This document shows, piece by piece, positions 1-6,135 of a DNA stretch of 6,662 nt. The DNA comes from Firmicutes bacterium CAG:24053_14. GTDB taxonomy: Bacteria > Bacillota > Clostridia > Oscillospirales > Oscillospiraceae. Each line of letters begins with the position of its first letter. The stretch's first letter is position 1. The stretch is from assembly GCA_001916715.1 (NCBI GenBank), contig MNSZ01000077.1:29621-36282 (forward strand). The letters run 5' to 3'. The notes beneath the pieces were generated by a model. The model did not search any database and was not told the origin of the DNA. It worked only from the letters and a program-made list of their open reading frames with translations. The translations under genes were made by a program, and so were the position numbers.

Positions 1-1346
1 CGGAACTCAAACTTATTGCCGGTGAAGGCAAACGGAGATGTGCGGTTGCGGTCGGTGGTATCGCGGGCAAACTTCGGCAGAACGTGAACGCCTACCTTTA
101 TCTGCTCCTTTTCCTTGCCGCCGTAGGGCGTGTCGTTTTCTATCGCCTCGAGTATCTCCTCAAGCTCCTCGCCGAGGAACACCGAGATTATCGCCGGGGG
201 CGCTTCGGCAGCGCCGAGGCGGTGGTCGTTTGCCGCGCTTGCAACTGATATGCGCAGCATATCCTGATAATCATCGACAGCCTGCAAGACCGCACACAGC
301 ATCAGCAGAAACTGAGCGTTTTCATACGGAGTCTCGCCCGGCTCGAGAAGGTTTAACCCCGTGTCGGTCGTCATAGACCAGTTATTGTGCTTGCCCGAGC
401 CGTTAACGCCGGCAAAGGGCTTTTCATGCAGCAGACACACCATGTCGTACTTCCGCGCAAGCTTCTGCATAAGCTCCATCGTTATCTGGTTGTGGTCTGC
501 CGCGATATTGGTCGTCGTGTAGATCGGCGCAAGCTCGTGCTGGGCAGGCGCGACCTCGTTATGCTCGGTTTTCGCAAGAACGCCGAGCTTCCACAGCTCC
601 TCGTCAAGCTCTTCCATGAACGCGGCGACGCGCGGCTTTATCGTCCCGTAATAGTGATCGTCCAGTTCCTGACCCTTGGGTGGCTGCGCGCCGAAGAGCG
701 TTCTGCCGGTGTACATTATATCCTTGCGTTTTTCATAAACGCTTTTGTCGATGAGAAAATACTCCTGCTCCGGGCCGACGGTGGTCTTTACGGCCGTGAC
801 GTCGTTATTTCCGAACAGACGGAGCACGCGCAGTCCTTGACGGTTGAGAGCCTCCATAGAGCGCAAAAGCGGCGTTTTCTTATCCAGCGCTTCGCCGCCG
901 TAAGAGCAGAACGCCGTCGGTATGCAAAGGACATTATCCTTGATAAACGCATACGAGGTCGGATCCCACGCCGTGTAGCCGCGCGCTTCAAACGTTGCGC
1001 GCAGTCCGCCGGTCGGGAAGCTTGATGCATCCGGCTCGCCCTGGATAAGCTCCTTGCCGGAAAACTCCATGATTATTCTGCCGTTATCACTGGGGGAAAT
1101 AAAGCTGTCGTGCTTTTCGGCGGTGATGCCGGTCATCGGCTGGAACCAGTGCGTAAAGTGCGTTGCGCCCTTTTCTATCGCCCAGTCCTTCATCGCGTTT
1201 GCAACTATCTCGGCCGTTTCGCCGTCAAGCCGCTCGCCGAGCTTTATTGAGCGTTGGACCTGCTTATATGCCTGTTTTGGCAGCCGCGCCTGCATGACGC
1301 AGTCGTTAAACACCATAGAGCCAAACAATTCAATTACATTTTTCAT
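1..1346 (-). CDS. glnN: Type III glutamine synthetase (GlnN), 3' end outside window
   Basis: Makes glutamine from glutamate, ammonia and ATP in the cytosol, the main step of ammonium assimilation. About 448 codons are present and the frame runs open off the left edge; family members are about 700 residues, so roughly the last third is missing. The start at 1346 gives MKNVIELFGSMVFND, the typical GSIII N-terminus, and is preceded by an AAAGGCGG ribosome site (seen). Family landmarks follow in order: THWFQPMTG (about residue 62), GEPDASSFPTGGLRATFE (about 105), GPEQEY in the metal-binding region (191), EHNEVAPAQHE (about 260), NGSGKHNNWS (about 313), AANDHRLGAAEAPPA (about 371) and DRNRTSPFAFTGNKFEF at the edge. 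I saw no frameshift. The gene stands alone and is transcribed away from the flippase-psd operon, sharing a palindromic promoter region with it. The ORFs on the opposite strand here are shadows of this gene. Confidence 0.97.
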   Translation of the reverse strand, partial: MKNVIELFGSMVFNDCVMQARLPKQAYKQVQRSIKLGERLDGETAEIVANAMKDWAIEKGATHFTHWFQPMTGITAEKHDSFISPSDNGRIIMEFSGKELIQGEPDASSFPTGGLRATFEARGYTAWDPTSYAFIKDNVLCIPTAFCSYGGEALDKKTPLLRSMEALNRQGLRVLRLFGNNDVTAVKTTVGPEQEYFLIDKSVYEKRKDIMYTGRTLFGAQPPKGQELDDHYYGTIKPRVAAFMEELDEELWKLGVLAKTEHNEVAPAQHELAPIYTTTNIAADHNQITMELMQKLARKYDMVCLLHEKPFAGVNGSGKHNNWSMTTDTGLNLLEPGETPYENAQFLLMLCAVLQAVDDYQDMLRISVASAANDHRLGAAEAPPAIISVFLGEELEEILEAIENDTPYGGKEKEQIKVGVHVLPKFARDTTDRNRTSPFAFTGNKFEF

Positions 1347-1358
1347 TAGCAGATCCGC
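1347..1358 (-). promoter_or_regulatory. Ribosome binding site of glnN
   Basis: Read on the minus strand, AAAGGCGG lies about 8 nt before the ATG at 1346. It supports that start over the internal Met at residue 11. Confidence 0.75.
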
Positions 1359-1397
1359 CTTTCGTGCATTGGGGTATAACATTGCCCTAATAGAGGA

Positions 1398-1427
1398 ATT
1401 ATATTACCCGATGCTCATTTTTGTCAA
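1398..1427 (-). promoter_or_regulatory. Consensus sigma-70-type promoter of glnN
   Basis: On the minus strand a perfect TTGACA (1427-1422) is followed after 18 nt by a perfect TATAAT (1403-1398). Transcription should start near 1391, giving a leader of about 45 nt. The -35 box lies inside the left arm of the inverted repeat at 1420-1453, so a protein bound there would be expected to block or modulate this promoter. Confidence 0.85.
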
Positions 1428-1453
1428 CGCTTATATGTAAAAGCGTTGACAAA
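1420..1453. promoter_or_regulatory. Palindromic candidate operator shared by the divergent promoters
   Basis: A perfect 13-bp inverted repeat, TTTGTCAACGCTT (1420-1432) and AAGCGTTGACAAA (1441-1453), is separated by the 8-nt centre ATATGTAA. Each arm holds the TTGACA -35 box of one of the two divergent promoters. The symmetry goes well beyond the -35 hexamers, five bases (CGCTT) on the upstream side, which suggests a dimeric regulator site rather than chance overlap of two promoters. The regulator is unknown; a nitrogen or lipid signal would fit the flanking genes, but that is inference. Confidence 0.6.
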
Positions 1454-1474
1454 CATATCACAGGCGTGTATACT
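1446..1474 (+). promoter_or_regulatory. Consensus sigma-70-type promoter of the flippase-psd operon
   Basis: TTGACA (1446-1451), a 17-nt spacer, then TATACT (1469-1474). The predicted transcription start is near 1481, leaving a leader of about 58 nt before the ATG at 1539. The position rules out translation from the upstream TTG at 1446, which is the -35 box itself. Confidence 0.85.
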
Positions 1475-1538
1475 AACTGTACTAATAAAACCCATACAGT
1501 TGTTCGATCTGCTGCTTGGATTTGTGAAAGAAAAGCTC

Positions 1539-2579
1539 ATGAAAAATACGCTTAAAAACAATCTGCTGTGGATAGCTCTTTTGGCTGCCATATCGGCAAT
1601 AACGATAAAGATCGTCACATCCTGCTCAAAAGGCTTTTCGTGGGGACGTTTTGTATGCTTTTTAAAGGGTGCTGATCCTGTGTGGATAATGCTTGCCGTG
1701 CTGTGCGCATTTGGCTTTATCTACTTTGAGGGACTCGGTCTGCAATGCACCTGCCGATTCTTCGGGCATGGTTTTCCAGCCGGAAAGGGCATTATTTTTT
1801 CCGCCTCCGATATTTTCTTTTCCGCGATCACGCCATCTGCGACCGGCGGCCAGCCGGCAGCGCTTATTTTCATGCTCAAGTACGGAACTCCGGCTGCGGT
1901 GTCAGCTATCGCATTGCTTTTGAACCTTGTGATGTACACGGTTGCCATACTTACTATAAGTGCTGTGTGCTGCCTTGTTTATCCGGGCATTCTTTGCCGC
2001 ATGAGCCTTGTTCCGAAGCTTTTCATTGCCTTCGGCGTCATTGTTCAGACAGCGTTTATCGCACTGTTTCTCATGTGCATTTTCAATGAAAAGCTCATCC
2101 TCAAGGTTTGCCGCTGGGGGCTGAGGCTGCTGTGCAAAATACATGTTTATAAGGACTATGACGCGCAGTATGAAAAGCTGCTTGCAATGATAAAGCAGTA
2201 TAAGGAATGCGGCGCACTGCTGAAAAAGGAAACCGGGCTGCTAATAAAGGTGTTCCTGTGCAATCTTGCGCAGCGTCTGTCAGTGATACTTGTTTCGGTT
2301 TGTGTGTTTCTTGCGGTCGGCGGCGAGGCAAAGTGCGCGTTCAAGGCGTTTTCCGTGCAGACGCTTGCCGTGCTCGGCTCGAATGCGGTTCCCATCCCCG
2401 GAGCGGTCGGTGTTGCGGATTTCATCCTGCTCAGCGGATTCAGGCAGATCGTACACGAGCCTGTGAGCGTTGAGCTTTTAAGCCGCGGCATAAGCTTCTA
2501 TGCAACGATAGTGTTCTGCGGTGTTCTTTTGCTCTGCGTACTTATAAAAAGAAAGCTTAAAAATGGTGATAAGATATGA
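1539..2579 (+). CDS. Flippase-like polytopic membrane protein, LPG_synthase_TM/UPF0104 (YbhN-like) family
   Basis: A 346-residue integral membrane protein with about eight hydrophobic segments (for example residues 8-28, 46-66, 117-148, 160-181, 240-262 and 320-337) and a basic C-terminal tail. The motif SAITPSATGGQPAA (95-108) and the late PIPGAVGVAD (285-294) match the conserved glycine/proline motifs of the family that includes the membrane half of MprF and YbhN-like proteins. Known members move or modify membrane lipids; the substrate here is unknown. I chose ATG 1539 because the frame upstream overlaps the promoter; GTG 1524 is an in-frame alternative, and neither has a strong ribosome site. 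The stop overlaps the psd start (ATGA at 2576-2579), so the two genes should be translationally coupled. Pairing with psd suggests a role in aminophospholipid handling, which is inference. No catalytic synthetase domain is attached, so it is not a complete MprF. Confidence 0.85.
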   Translation: MKNTLKNNLLWIALLAAISAITIKIVTSCSKGFSWGRFVCFLKGADPVWIMLAVLCAFGFIYFEGLGLQCTCRFFGHGFPAGKGIIFSASDIFFSAITPSATGGQPAALIFMLKYGTPAAVSAIALLLNLVMYTVAILTISAVCCLVYPGILCRMSLVPKLFIAFGVIVQTAFIALFLMCIFNEKLILKVCRWGLRLLCKIHVYKDYDAQYEKLLAMIKQYKECGALLKKETGLLIKVFLCNLAQRLSVILVSVCVFLAVGGEAKCAFKAFSVQTLAVLGSNAVPIPGAVGVADFILLSGFRQIVHEPVSVELLSRGISFYATIVFCGVLLLCVLIKRKLKNGDKI

Positions 2580-3715
2580 CTTCAAAGAAAATGGCCGTCG
2601 GCCTTACCTGCTGCTACTTCAAGCATCTCGGCTGGCCGGCACGTCAGATAATGACTAACCCGATACTTACTGCAATCATCGGCGCTTATATGGACACGAA
2701 GCTCTCGACCCGGCGCATCAGCGGCTTTATCCGCGCGAACGCACTCAATATGAGCGACTATATAAAGCAGGATTACCGCTGCTTCAACGACTTTTTCACC
2801 CGGCAGGTCAAGGCCGGCGCGCGTCCGATAAACACCGACCGTGACACACTCATCTCCCCCTGCGACGGATACATGTCGGCGTATAAAATAAGCAGCGACT
2901 CCGAGTTTTCGATAAAAAACAGCTATTACAACGTCGAGGATCTCGTAGGCGGTGCGGATATCGCAGACGATTACATAAACGGCACCTGCCTCGTACTGCG
3001 GCTTGGCGTTGAGAATTACCACCGCTATTGCTACATCGACGACGGCTTCAAAAGCCGCAACTGGCACATTCAGGGGCGCTATCATCCCGTGCAGCCGATA
3101 GTAGTGCGCAAAAGGCCCGTGTTTATGCAGAACACTCGTGAATACTGCATGCTGTACACCGAAAATTTCGGTACCGTTGTGCAGATCGAGGTCGGTGCAT
3201 GCCTCGTCGGGAAGATTGAAAACTACCGACAGGCAGGCGTTATCCGCCGCGGCGAGGAGAAAGGTCTGTTCCGCTTCGGCGGCTCGACGATCGTCCTGCT
3301 GTTCAAGGAAGGCGTGCTTGATCTTCCGCAGGAAATTTTCGAGCAGACCCTGCGCGGCAGGGAAAAGCCTGTGATATTCGGAAGCGCAATATGCAAAAAG
3401 GCAGATCAAGAATCACAAAAAATACTATTGCACAGCAAAAAGCCTGTCCTCCCGGACTGGCTTTTTGAATTCTTAATTCATTTACCTCAAAGTGCGTGGA
3501 TCCTGCGTTGGTGCAGAAGCTGTCTATCCTGCAAAACTAAGAAACAGAATAAGCCGGAGGATATCGTGAAGCTTTGCATACGCATAGCCGTCGGCACAGC
3601 CTGCCGGTGGTGCGTTTCCGTCGGCGGCTTTGATCTGCGCGAGGTTGCGATAAGCGAGCACGAATCAATATTCGACGTTCCGGCCGAGTTTCGTCGGGAA
3701 ACGACATACATATGA
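2576..3715 (+). CDS. psd: Phosphatidylserine decarboxylase proenzyme with an abnormal C-terminal extension
   Basis: Converts phosphatidylserine to phosphatidylethanolamine at the membrane using a pyruvoyl group made by self-cleavage. Landmarks: CFNDFFTRQVK (69-79), SPCDG with the family's catalytic Asp (D97), NYHRYCYIDDG with the conserved His (H149), NFGTVVQIEVGA (197-208), and RGEEKGLFRFGGST (225-238), where cleavage before S237 would give the alpha chain. The triad D97, H149, S237 matches D90, H147, S254 of the E. coli enzyme. The GREKPVIFG segment (261-269) is where clostridial homologues normally finish, near 285-300 residues. Here the frame stays open to residue 379. The extra tail crosses a terminator hairpin (3437-3466) and contains Cys clusters (C313, C316, C319; C343, C346) I cannot assign. 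A lost stop codon is the simplest explanation. The N-terminus is also somewhat shorter than in homologues. A GGTGAT element lies just before the ATG. No pssA, which would supply the substrate, is in view. Confidence 0.93.
   Translation: MTSKKMAVGLTCCYFKHLGWPARQIMTNPILTAIIGAYMDTKLSTRRISGFIRANALNMSDYIKQDYRCFNDFFTRQVKAGARPINTDRDTLISPCDGYMSAYKISSDSEFSIKNSYYNVEDLVGGADIADDYINGTCLVLRLGVENYHRYCYIDDGFKSRNWHIQGRYHPVQPIVVRKRPVFMQNTREYCMLYTENFGTVVQIEVGACLVGKIENYRQAGVIRRGEEKGLFRFGGSTIVLLFKEGVLDLPQEIFEQTLRGREKPVIFGSAICKKADQESQKILLHSKKPVLPDWLFEFLIHLPQSAWILRWCRSCLSCKTKKQNKPEDIVKLCIRIAVGTACRWCVSVGGFDLREVAISEHESIFDVPAEFRRETTYI
3437..3466 (+). terminator. Intrinsic terminator hairpin inside the psd reading frame
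   Basis: AAAAAGCC (3437-3444) pairs with GGCTTTTT (3459-3466). One T-T mismatch follows, then GTCC (3446-3449) pairs with GGAC (3454-3457) around a TCCC loop. The stem ends in five Ts and could act in both directions because of the A run on its 5' side. It sits where a psd terminator would be expected if the gene ended at its usual length, but the open frame runs through it (codons 288-297). Confidence 0.7.
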
Positions 3716-3734
3716 TTGTATAATCGTCATGTCA

Positions 3735-3749
3735 GTGCAAATTATGCAC
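3735..3749. repeat. Short perfect inverted repeat
   Basis: GTGCA and TGCAC flank a 5-nt AATTA centre in the gap between psd and the S-layer gene. It lies about 60 bp upstream of the S-layer promoter. It could be an operator or a weak hairpin; nothing in the sequence decides. Confidence 0.3.
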
Positions 3750-3808
3750 AATTATTTTCTTATATAACTGGCTATTTCGCTGTTTTTAAACTTTTTGTAT
3801 GAATACCG

Positions 3809-3837
3809 TTGCAAGTGATGTAATAATTCTGTATAAT
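3809..3837 (+). promoter_or_regulatory. Promoter of the S-layer protein gene
   Basis: TTGCAA (3809-3814), a 17-nt spacer and a perfect TATAAT (3832-3837). The start of transcription should be near 3844, giving a leader of about 47 nt. Confidence 0.7.
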
Positions 3838-3877
3838 ATTTGTCGTATGTTGACACTATGACTTTTGCAAATGGAGC

Positions 3878-3884
3878 AAGGAGG
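3878..3884 (+). promoter_or_regulatory. Strong ribosome binding site of the S-layer protein gene
   Basis: AAGGAGG lies 6 nt before the ATG at 3891. It decides the start in favour of 3891 over the in-frame alternative upstream at 3840, which would put 17 residues before an otherwise typical signal peptide. Confidence 0.85.
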
Positions 3885-3890
3885 AAAAAA

Positions 3891-5171
3891 ATGAGAACAC
3901 GAATTATCAGTCTGGTAATGGTTCTGGCGCTCGTATTCACGCTGCTGCCCGTTTATGCCATTGCCGATGCCGTATCCGTCACAGGGAACGACGATACAAC
4001 GGACAGTCAGAGTATAGATGTTCAGAATACCGTCGGGAAAATACAAGCCCTGATCAAAGACGGCGACCCCAACGGTGAGCTTGAGAAGCTTCTGAAAGGG
4101 CTTGATATCGACACGATCGTCCAAATTCTCGAAAAGCTCGGCCTTGACAGCGATACCGCCAAGCAGCTCCTTGAGAAGCTCAAGGATATGGATATGAACG
4201 CGCTTTACGATACCTTAAAGAAGCTTCTTGAAGACGGCAGCTTCAACAGCAAGGATATTATTGATATCCTCAGGGGCTTGTTCGGTGATAGCAACGGCAA
4301 TATCGACACCGATAAGATTATTGATATCCTCAAGGGCTTGTTCGGTGATAGCAACGGCAATATCGACACCGATAAGATTATTGAGATTCTCAAGGGCTTG
4401 TTCGGTGATAGCAACGGCAATATCGACACCGATAAGATTATTGAGATCCTCAAGGGACTCATCGGCGGCAACGGCAATATCGACACCGATAAGATTATTG
4501 AGATCCTCAAGGGACTCATCGGCGGCGACGGCGATATCGGCGGAATTCTCGGGCAGCTTGATGCATACACTCTTCTCAAGGCTATCGCCGGACTTATCGG
4601 CAGCAAGCTTGATGTTACCGGCCCCAAAGACGTTACCGTGAATGAAGGCGAAACCGCGACCTTCAATGTCAAGGTCAACAGTAAGGCATCCGGCCTCAAG
4701 TACATGTGGATCGAGCCTTCCGTCGTCAAGGGTCTTGACCTCGGCGGCATCGACTTTTCCGGCAGCAAGCTTGAGATCGCAATGAAGCTCTTCCAGGCTC
4801 TGAGCAAGGTTTCCCTCAGCACCACTGACACTCTTGCGCTTAAGAACACCGCAGCCGCGGATAACGGCCGGACGAGGCAAAGCTCACCGTTACCCCGGTT
4901 GTCCCCTGCCAGCACGTCAAGGTCATTGACACTCCGGCCATCGCAGCCACCTGCACCACCGACGGCCGCACCGAAGGCAGCCACTGCAGCGTGTGCAATG
5001 AAGTTCTCAGCGTATCCGAGGTCATCAAGGCCACCGGCCACGATTTCAGCGACCTCGACGGTATCCGCTGCAAAAACTGTGGCGAATACGTTCCCTTCCC
5101 CTTCACCGACGTTCCCAAAACCGCTTGGTGCCGCAGTGATGTTGAGTATGTATGGCAGCACGGCATCATGA
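3891..5171 (+). CDS. Secreted SLH-type surface protein, N-terminal part of a frameshifted gene
   Basis: Residues 1-26 form a signal peptide (MRTRIISLVMVLALVF core, cleavage likely near AIA or ADA), so the product is exported. Residues 65-120 are amphipathic helical, low-complexity sequence. Residues 121-218 are about five tandem copies of a 19-20-residue repeat, such as DKIIEILKGLFGDSNGNIDT. From about residue 240 an Ig-like domain begins (DVTVNEGETATFNVKV, then YMWIEP, later TDTLALKNTAAADNG, 313-326). Real coding sequence in this frame ends near 4868. Beyond that the translation is Pro/Ser/Ala-rich nonsense to the stop at 5171, and the biological continuation is in another frame (see the C-terminal part). 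In Ig-like domains of this type the ADxG motif is normally followed by a strand containing Tyr-x-Cys or similar and then the last strand; the first of these is absent here, so sequence is probably deleted as well as the frame shifted. The cause may be a real mutation or an assembly collapse. Confidence 0.88.
   Translation: MRTRIISLVMVLALVFTLLPVYAIADAVSVTGNDDTTDSQSIDVQNTVGKIQALIKDGDPNGELEKLLKGLDIDTIVQILEKLGLDSDTAKQLLEKLKDMDMNALYDTLKKLLEDGSFNSKDIIDILRGLFGDSNGNIDTDKIIDILKGLFGDSNGNIDTDKIIEILKGLFGDSNGNIDTDKIIEILKGLIGGNGNIDTDKIIEILKGLIGGDGDIGGILGQLDAYTLLKAIAGLIGSKLDVTGPKDVTVNEGETATFNVKVNSKASGLKYMWIEPSVVKGLDLGGIDFSGSKLEIAMKLFQALSKVSLSTTDTLALKNTAAADNGRTRQSSPLPRLSPASTSRSLTLRPSQPPAPPTAAPKAATAACAMKFSAYPRSSRPPATISATSTVSAAKTVANTFPSPSPTFPKPLGAAVMLSMYGSTAS
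4251..4544 (+). repeat. 60-bp in-frame tandem repeat (about 5 copies)
   Basis: Three consecutive 60-bp units (from 4251, 4311 and 4371) differ by only a few bases. A fourth unit of 57 bp (from 4431) and a partial, diverged fifth (from 4488) follow. Each encodes an amphipathic helix (DKIIEILKGL) and an acidic loop (GDSNGNIDT). Near-identity at the DNA level points to recent duplication, and copy number may vary between strains. The loop resembles a shortened EF-hand/dockerin calcium loop, but two residues are missing relative to a canonical one, so calcium binding is only a guess. Confidence 0.9.
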
Positions 5172-5638
5172 AGGGCATTTCCGCCACCAAGTTCGGCCCG
5201 GACACCAAGATGACGCGCGCAATGTTCGTCACCGTCCTCTATCGTATGGAGGGCTCGCCTTCCGTCGAAGGCATGCAGATCCCTGCATTCACCGATATCG
5301 GCGCAAAGTGGTGCTACGACGCGATCATCTGGGCATATAACGCCGGAGTCACCCTCGGCAAGACCGCCACGACGTTCGCTCCCAACGACTCCATAACGCG
5401 CGCTGAGATCGTCACCATGGTCTATCGCTACTCCGGCTCCCCGACCGTCAGCGGCGTTCCCAACTTCACCGACGCGGCCAGCGTAGGTGCATGGGCGCGC
5501 GACGCGATCATCTGGGCAACCTCTGTTGGTGTTGTCAACGGCTACACGGACGGCAGCTTCGGCCCCAACAAGACCGCTCTCCGCTCCGAGATGGCAGCAA
5601 TGCTCCATCGCTACATGGAGTTTGTCAAGGCATTCTGA
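4865..5638 (+). CDS. SLH-domain surface protein, C-terminal part of the frameshifted gene
   Basis: Continues the protein that begins at 3891, in the +2 frame. The frame opens just after a TAA at 4862-4864 and first gives DEAKLTVTP, the last strand of the Ig-like domain. Next comes a Cys-rich linker with CxxC pairs (PCQH, CTTDGRTEGSHCSVC, CKNC), a module often seen before SLH domains. Three SLH domains follow: about 5102-5272 (FTDVP, MTRAM), 5288-5455 (FTDIG, canonical ITRAE) and 5465-5635 (FTDAA, LRSEM). SLH domains attach proteins to secondary cell-wall polymer. The first possible start in this frame is GTG 4991, inside the linker and without a ribosome site, so separate translation is unlikely; a product from there would lack a signal peptide. 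Repairing the shift would give a protein of about 590-610 residues. Confidence 0.88.
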   Translation, partial: RPDEAKLTVTPVVPCQHVKVIDTPAIAATCTTDGRTEGSHCSVCNEVLSVSEVIKATGHDFSDLDGIRCKNCGEYVPFPFTDVPKTAWCRSDVEYVWQHGIMKGISATKFGPDTKMTRAMFVTVLYRMEGSPSVEGMQIPAFTDIGAKWCYDAIIWAYNAGVTLGKTATTFAPNDSITRAEIVTMVYRYSGSPTVSGVPNFTDAASVGAWARDAIIWATSVGVVNGYTDGSFGPNKTALRSEMAAMLHRYMEFVKAF

Positions 5639-5649
5639 TATCTAAACTC

Positions 5650-5685
5650 AAAGCTCCTGCAAGATCATCTTGCAGGAGCTTTTCT
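5650..5685 (+). terminator. Intrinsic terminator of the S-layer protein gene
   Basis: A perfect 15-bp stem, AAAGCTCCTGCAAGA (5650-5664) with TCTTGCAGGAGCTTT (5668-5682), has a 3-nt loop and runs into TTTTCTCTT. It starts 11 nt after the stop codon at 5638. Confidence 0.92.
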
Positions 5686-5822
5686 CTTATATGTGTAGTT
5701 AGCCTATCGCGCCCCACAGGGCGATATAAGCCTTGACGAGCTGCGCAGTGCCATGCTCTTTAAGATGATATAGCAAAAGCTTCGGATGGCAGAACGATTC
5801 TGTATACCACAAGGGGCAAAAT

Positions 5823-5889
5823 AAAAAAAGTTGGAAACGCTGAAGTGCACTCTCTGGAAATCAGAGGCGCGGAGCAGAATTCCAACTTC
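5823..5889 (-). ncRNA. Candidate small RNA 1 (about 67 nt), unknown family
   Basis: The unit is complete on the minus strand: promoter (5896-5924), predicted start at G5889, then a foldable body ending in seven Ts (5829-5823). The first bases after the start, AAGTTGGAA (5888-5880), pair perfectly with TTCCAACTT (5836-5828). Inside, CTG (5877-5875) can pair with CAG (5842-5840). GCGCCTCTG (5870-5862) pairs with CAGAG-A-GTGC (5856-5847), with one bulged A and one G-U pair, closing the apical loop ATTTC. The whole RNA would be one rod with two internal loops. A 43-nt span inside the closing stem is too long for an ordinary terminator, so the structure is better read as the full RNA. I do not recognise it as 6S, SRP, tmRNA or RNase P RNA. 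It could also be a remnant of a small repeat element. Confidence 0.55.
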
Positions 5890-5895
5890 GACGAA

Positions 5896-5924
5896 AGTAT
5901 AACCGATTAAAGCAAAAATGTCAA
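5896..5924 (-). promoter_or_regulatory. Promoter of candidate small RNA 1
   Basis: On the minus strand a perfect TTGACA (5924-5919), a 17-nt spacer and TATACT (5901-5896). The seventh base after the -10 box is G5889, directly before the closing stem of the RNA. No protein-coding start follows. Confidence 0.75.
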
Positions 5925-6135
5925 TAGCTACTCCCGAGAGCCGGAGAGCATTACCGAGCTGCGGCGGCAGAATGAACGCCTACATATTGACGCGGCAAAA
6001 GCCGCTGCTTTATATTCGGGAGCAAGGGTCATAGTGCCCAAGATGCCAAACAAAAGCAACGGCTATATACAGCGCGAATTTGAAAAATGCACAGATAGAA
6101 TGGCAGGCGCACCGTACCGCCTACTAAAGCAGTGA
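5911..6135 (+). pseudogene. 75-codon open stretch, possible remnant of a protein gene
   Basis: From just after a TAA (5908-5910) to TGA (6133-6135) the frame is open and reads like real protein, with a charged coiled-coil-like start (ESITELRRQNERLHIDAAKA) and a plausible C-terminus (GYIQREFEKC, GAPYRLLKQ). The first ATG comes late, near 6041, and no ribosome site or promoter precedes it. I recognise no family. The left part is antisense to the small RNA 1 promoter and the right part overlaps the self-complementary segment at 6105-6164. It may be the end of a decayed gene, or chance. Confidence 0.3.

Noticed and set aside
38..1440. Plus-strand ORFs of up to 212 codons opposite glnN
   Set aside because: They are the reverse complement of a well-conserved glutamine synthetase, have no ribosome sites, and their translations are Arg-rich and unlike any family.
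2582..3409. A 275-codon minus-strand ORF opposite psd
   Set aside because: The plus strand encodes all conserved decarboxylase motifs; the antisense frame is a shadow with no start signals.
3487..3711. A 74-codon minus-strand ORF opposite the psd tail
   Set aside because: It has no ribosome site or promoter and its product is not recognisable. Both strands are open here, so I cannot say which, if either, is coding.
4251..4544. CRISPR array or DNA-level regulatory repeat
   Set aside because: The repeats are contiguous without spacers, keep the reading frame and encode a regular 19-20-residue unit.
4860..4875. Programmed ribosomal frameshift in the S-layer gene
   Set aside because: There is no slippery heptamer or stimulatory hairpin at the junction, and the Ig domain lacks residues as well as frame, which a programmed shift would not explain.
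4205..5608. A 467-codon minus-strand ORF across the S-layer gene
   Set aside because: It is produced by the codon periodicity and 60-bp repeats of the plus-strand gene; the other strand has the signal peptide, repeats and SLH domains.
5702..5728. Small hairpin TATCGCGCCC/GGGCGATA after the S-layer terminator
   Set aside because: It has a bulge and no T run on either strand and no nearby promoter; it may be part of a structured RNA but nothing supports a call.
5699..5862. Minus-strand open stretch ending in HLKEHGTAQLVKAYIALWG
   Set aside because: It reads somewhat like protein but has no start codon, begins after a TGA and overlaps the candidate small RNA; at most a gene remnant.
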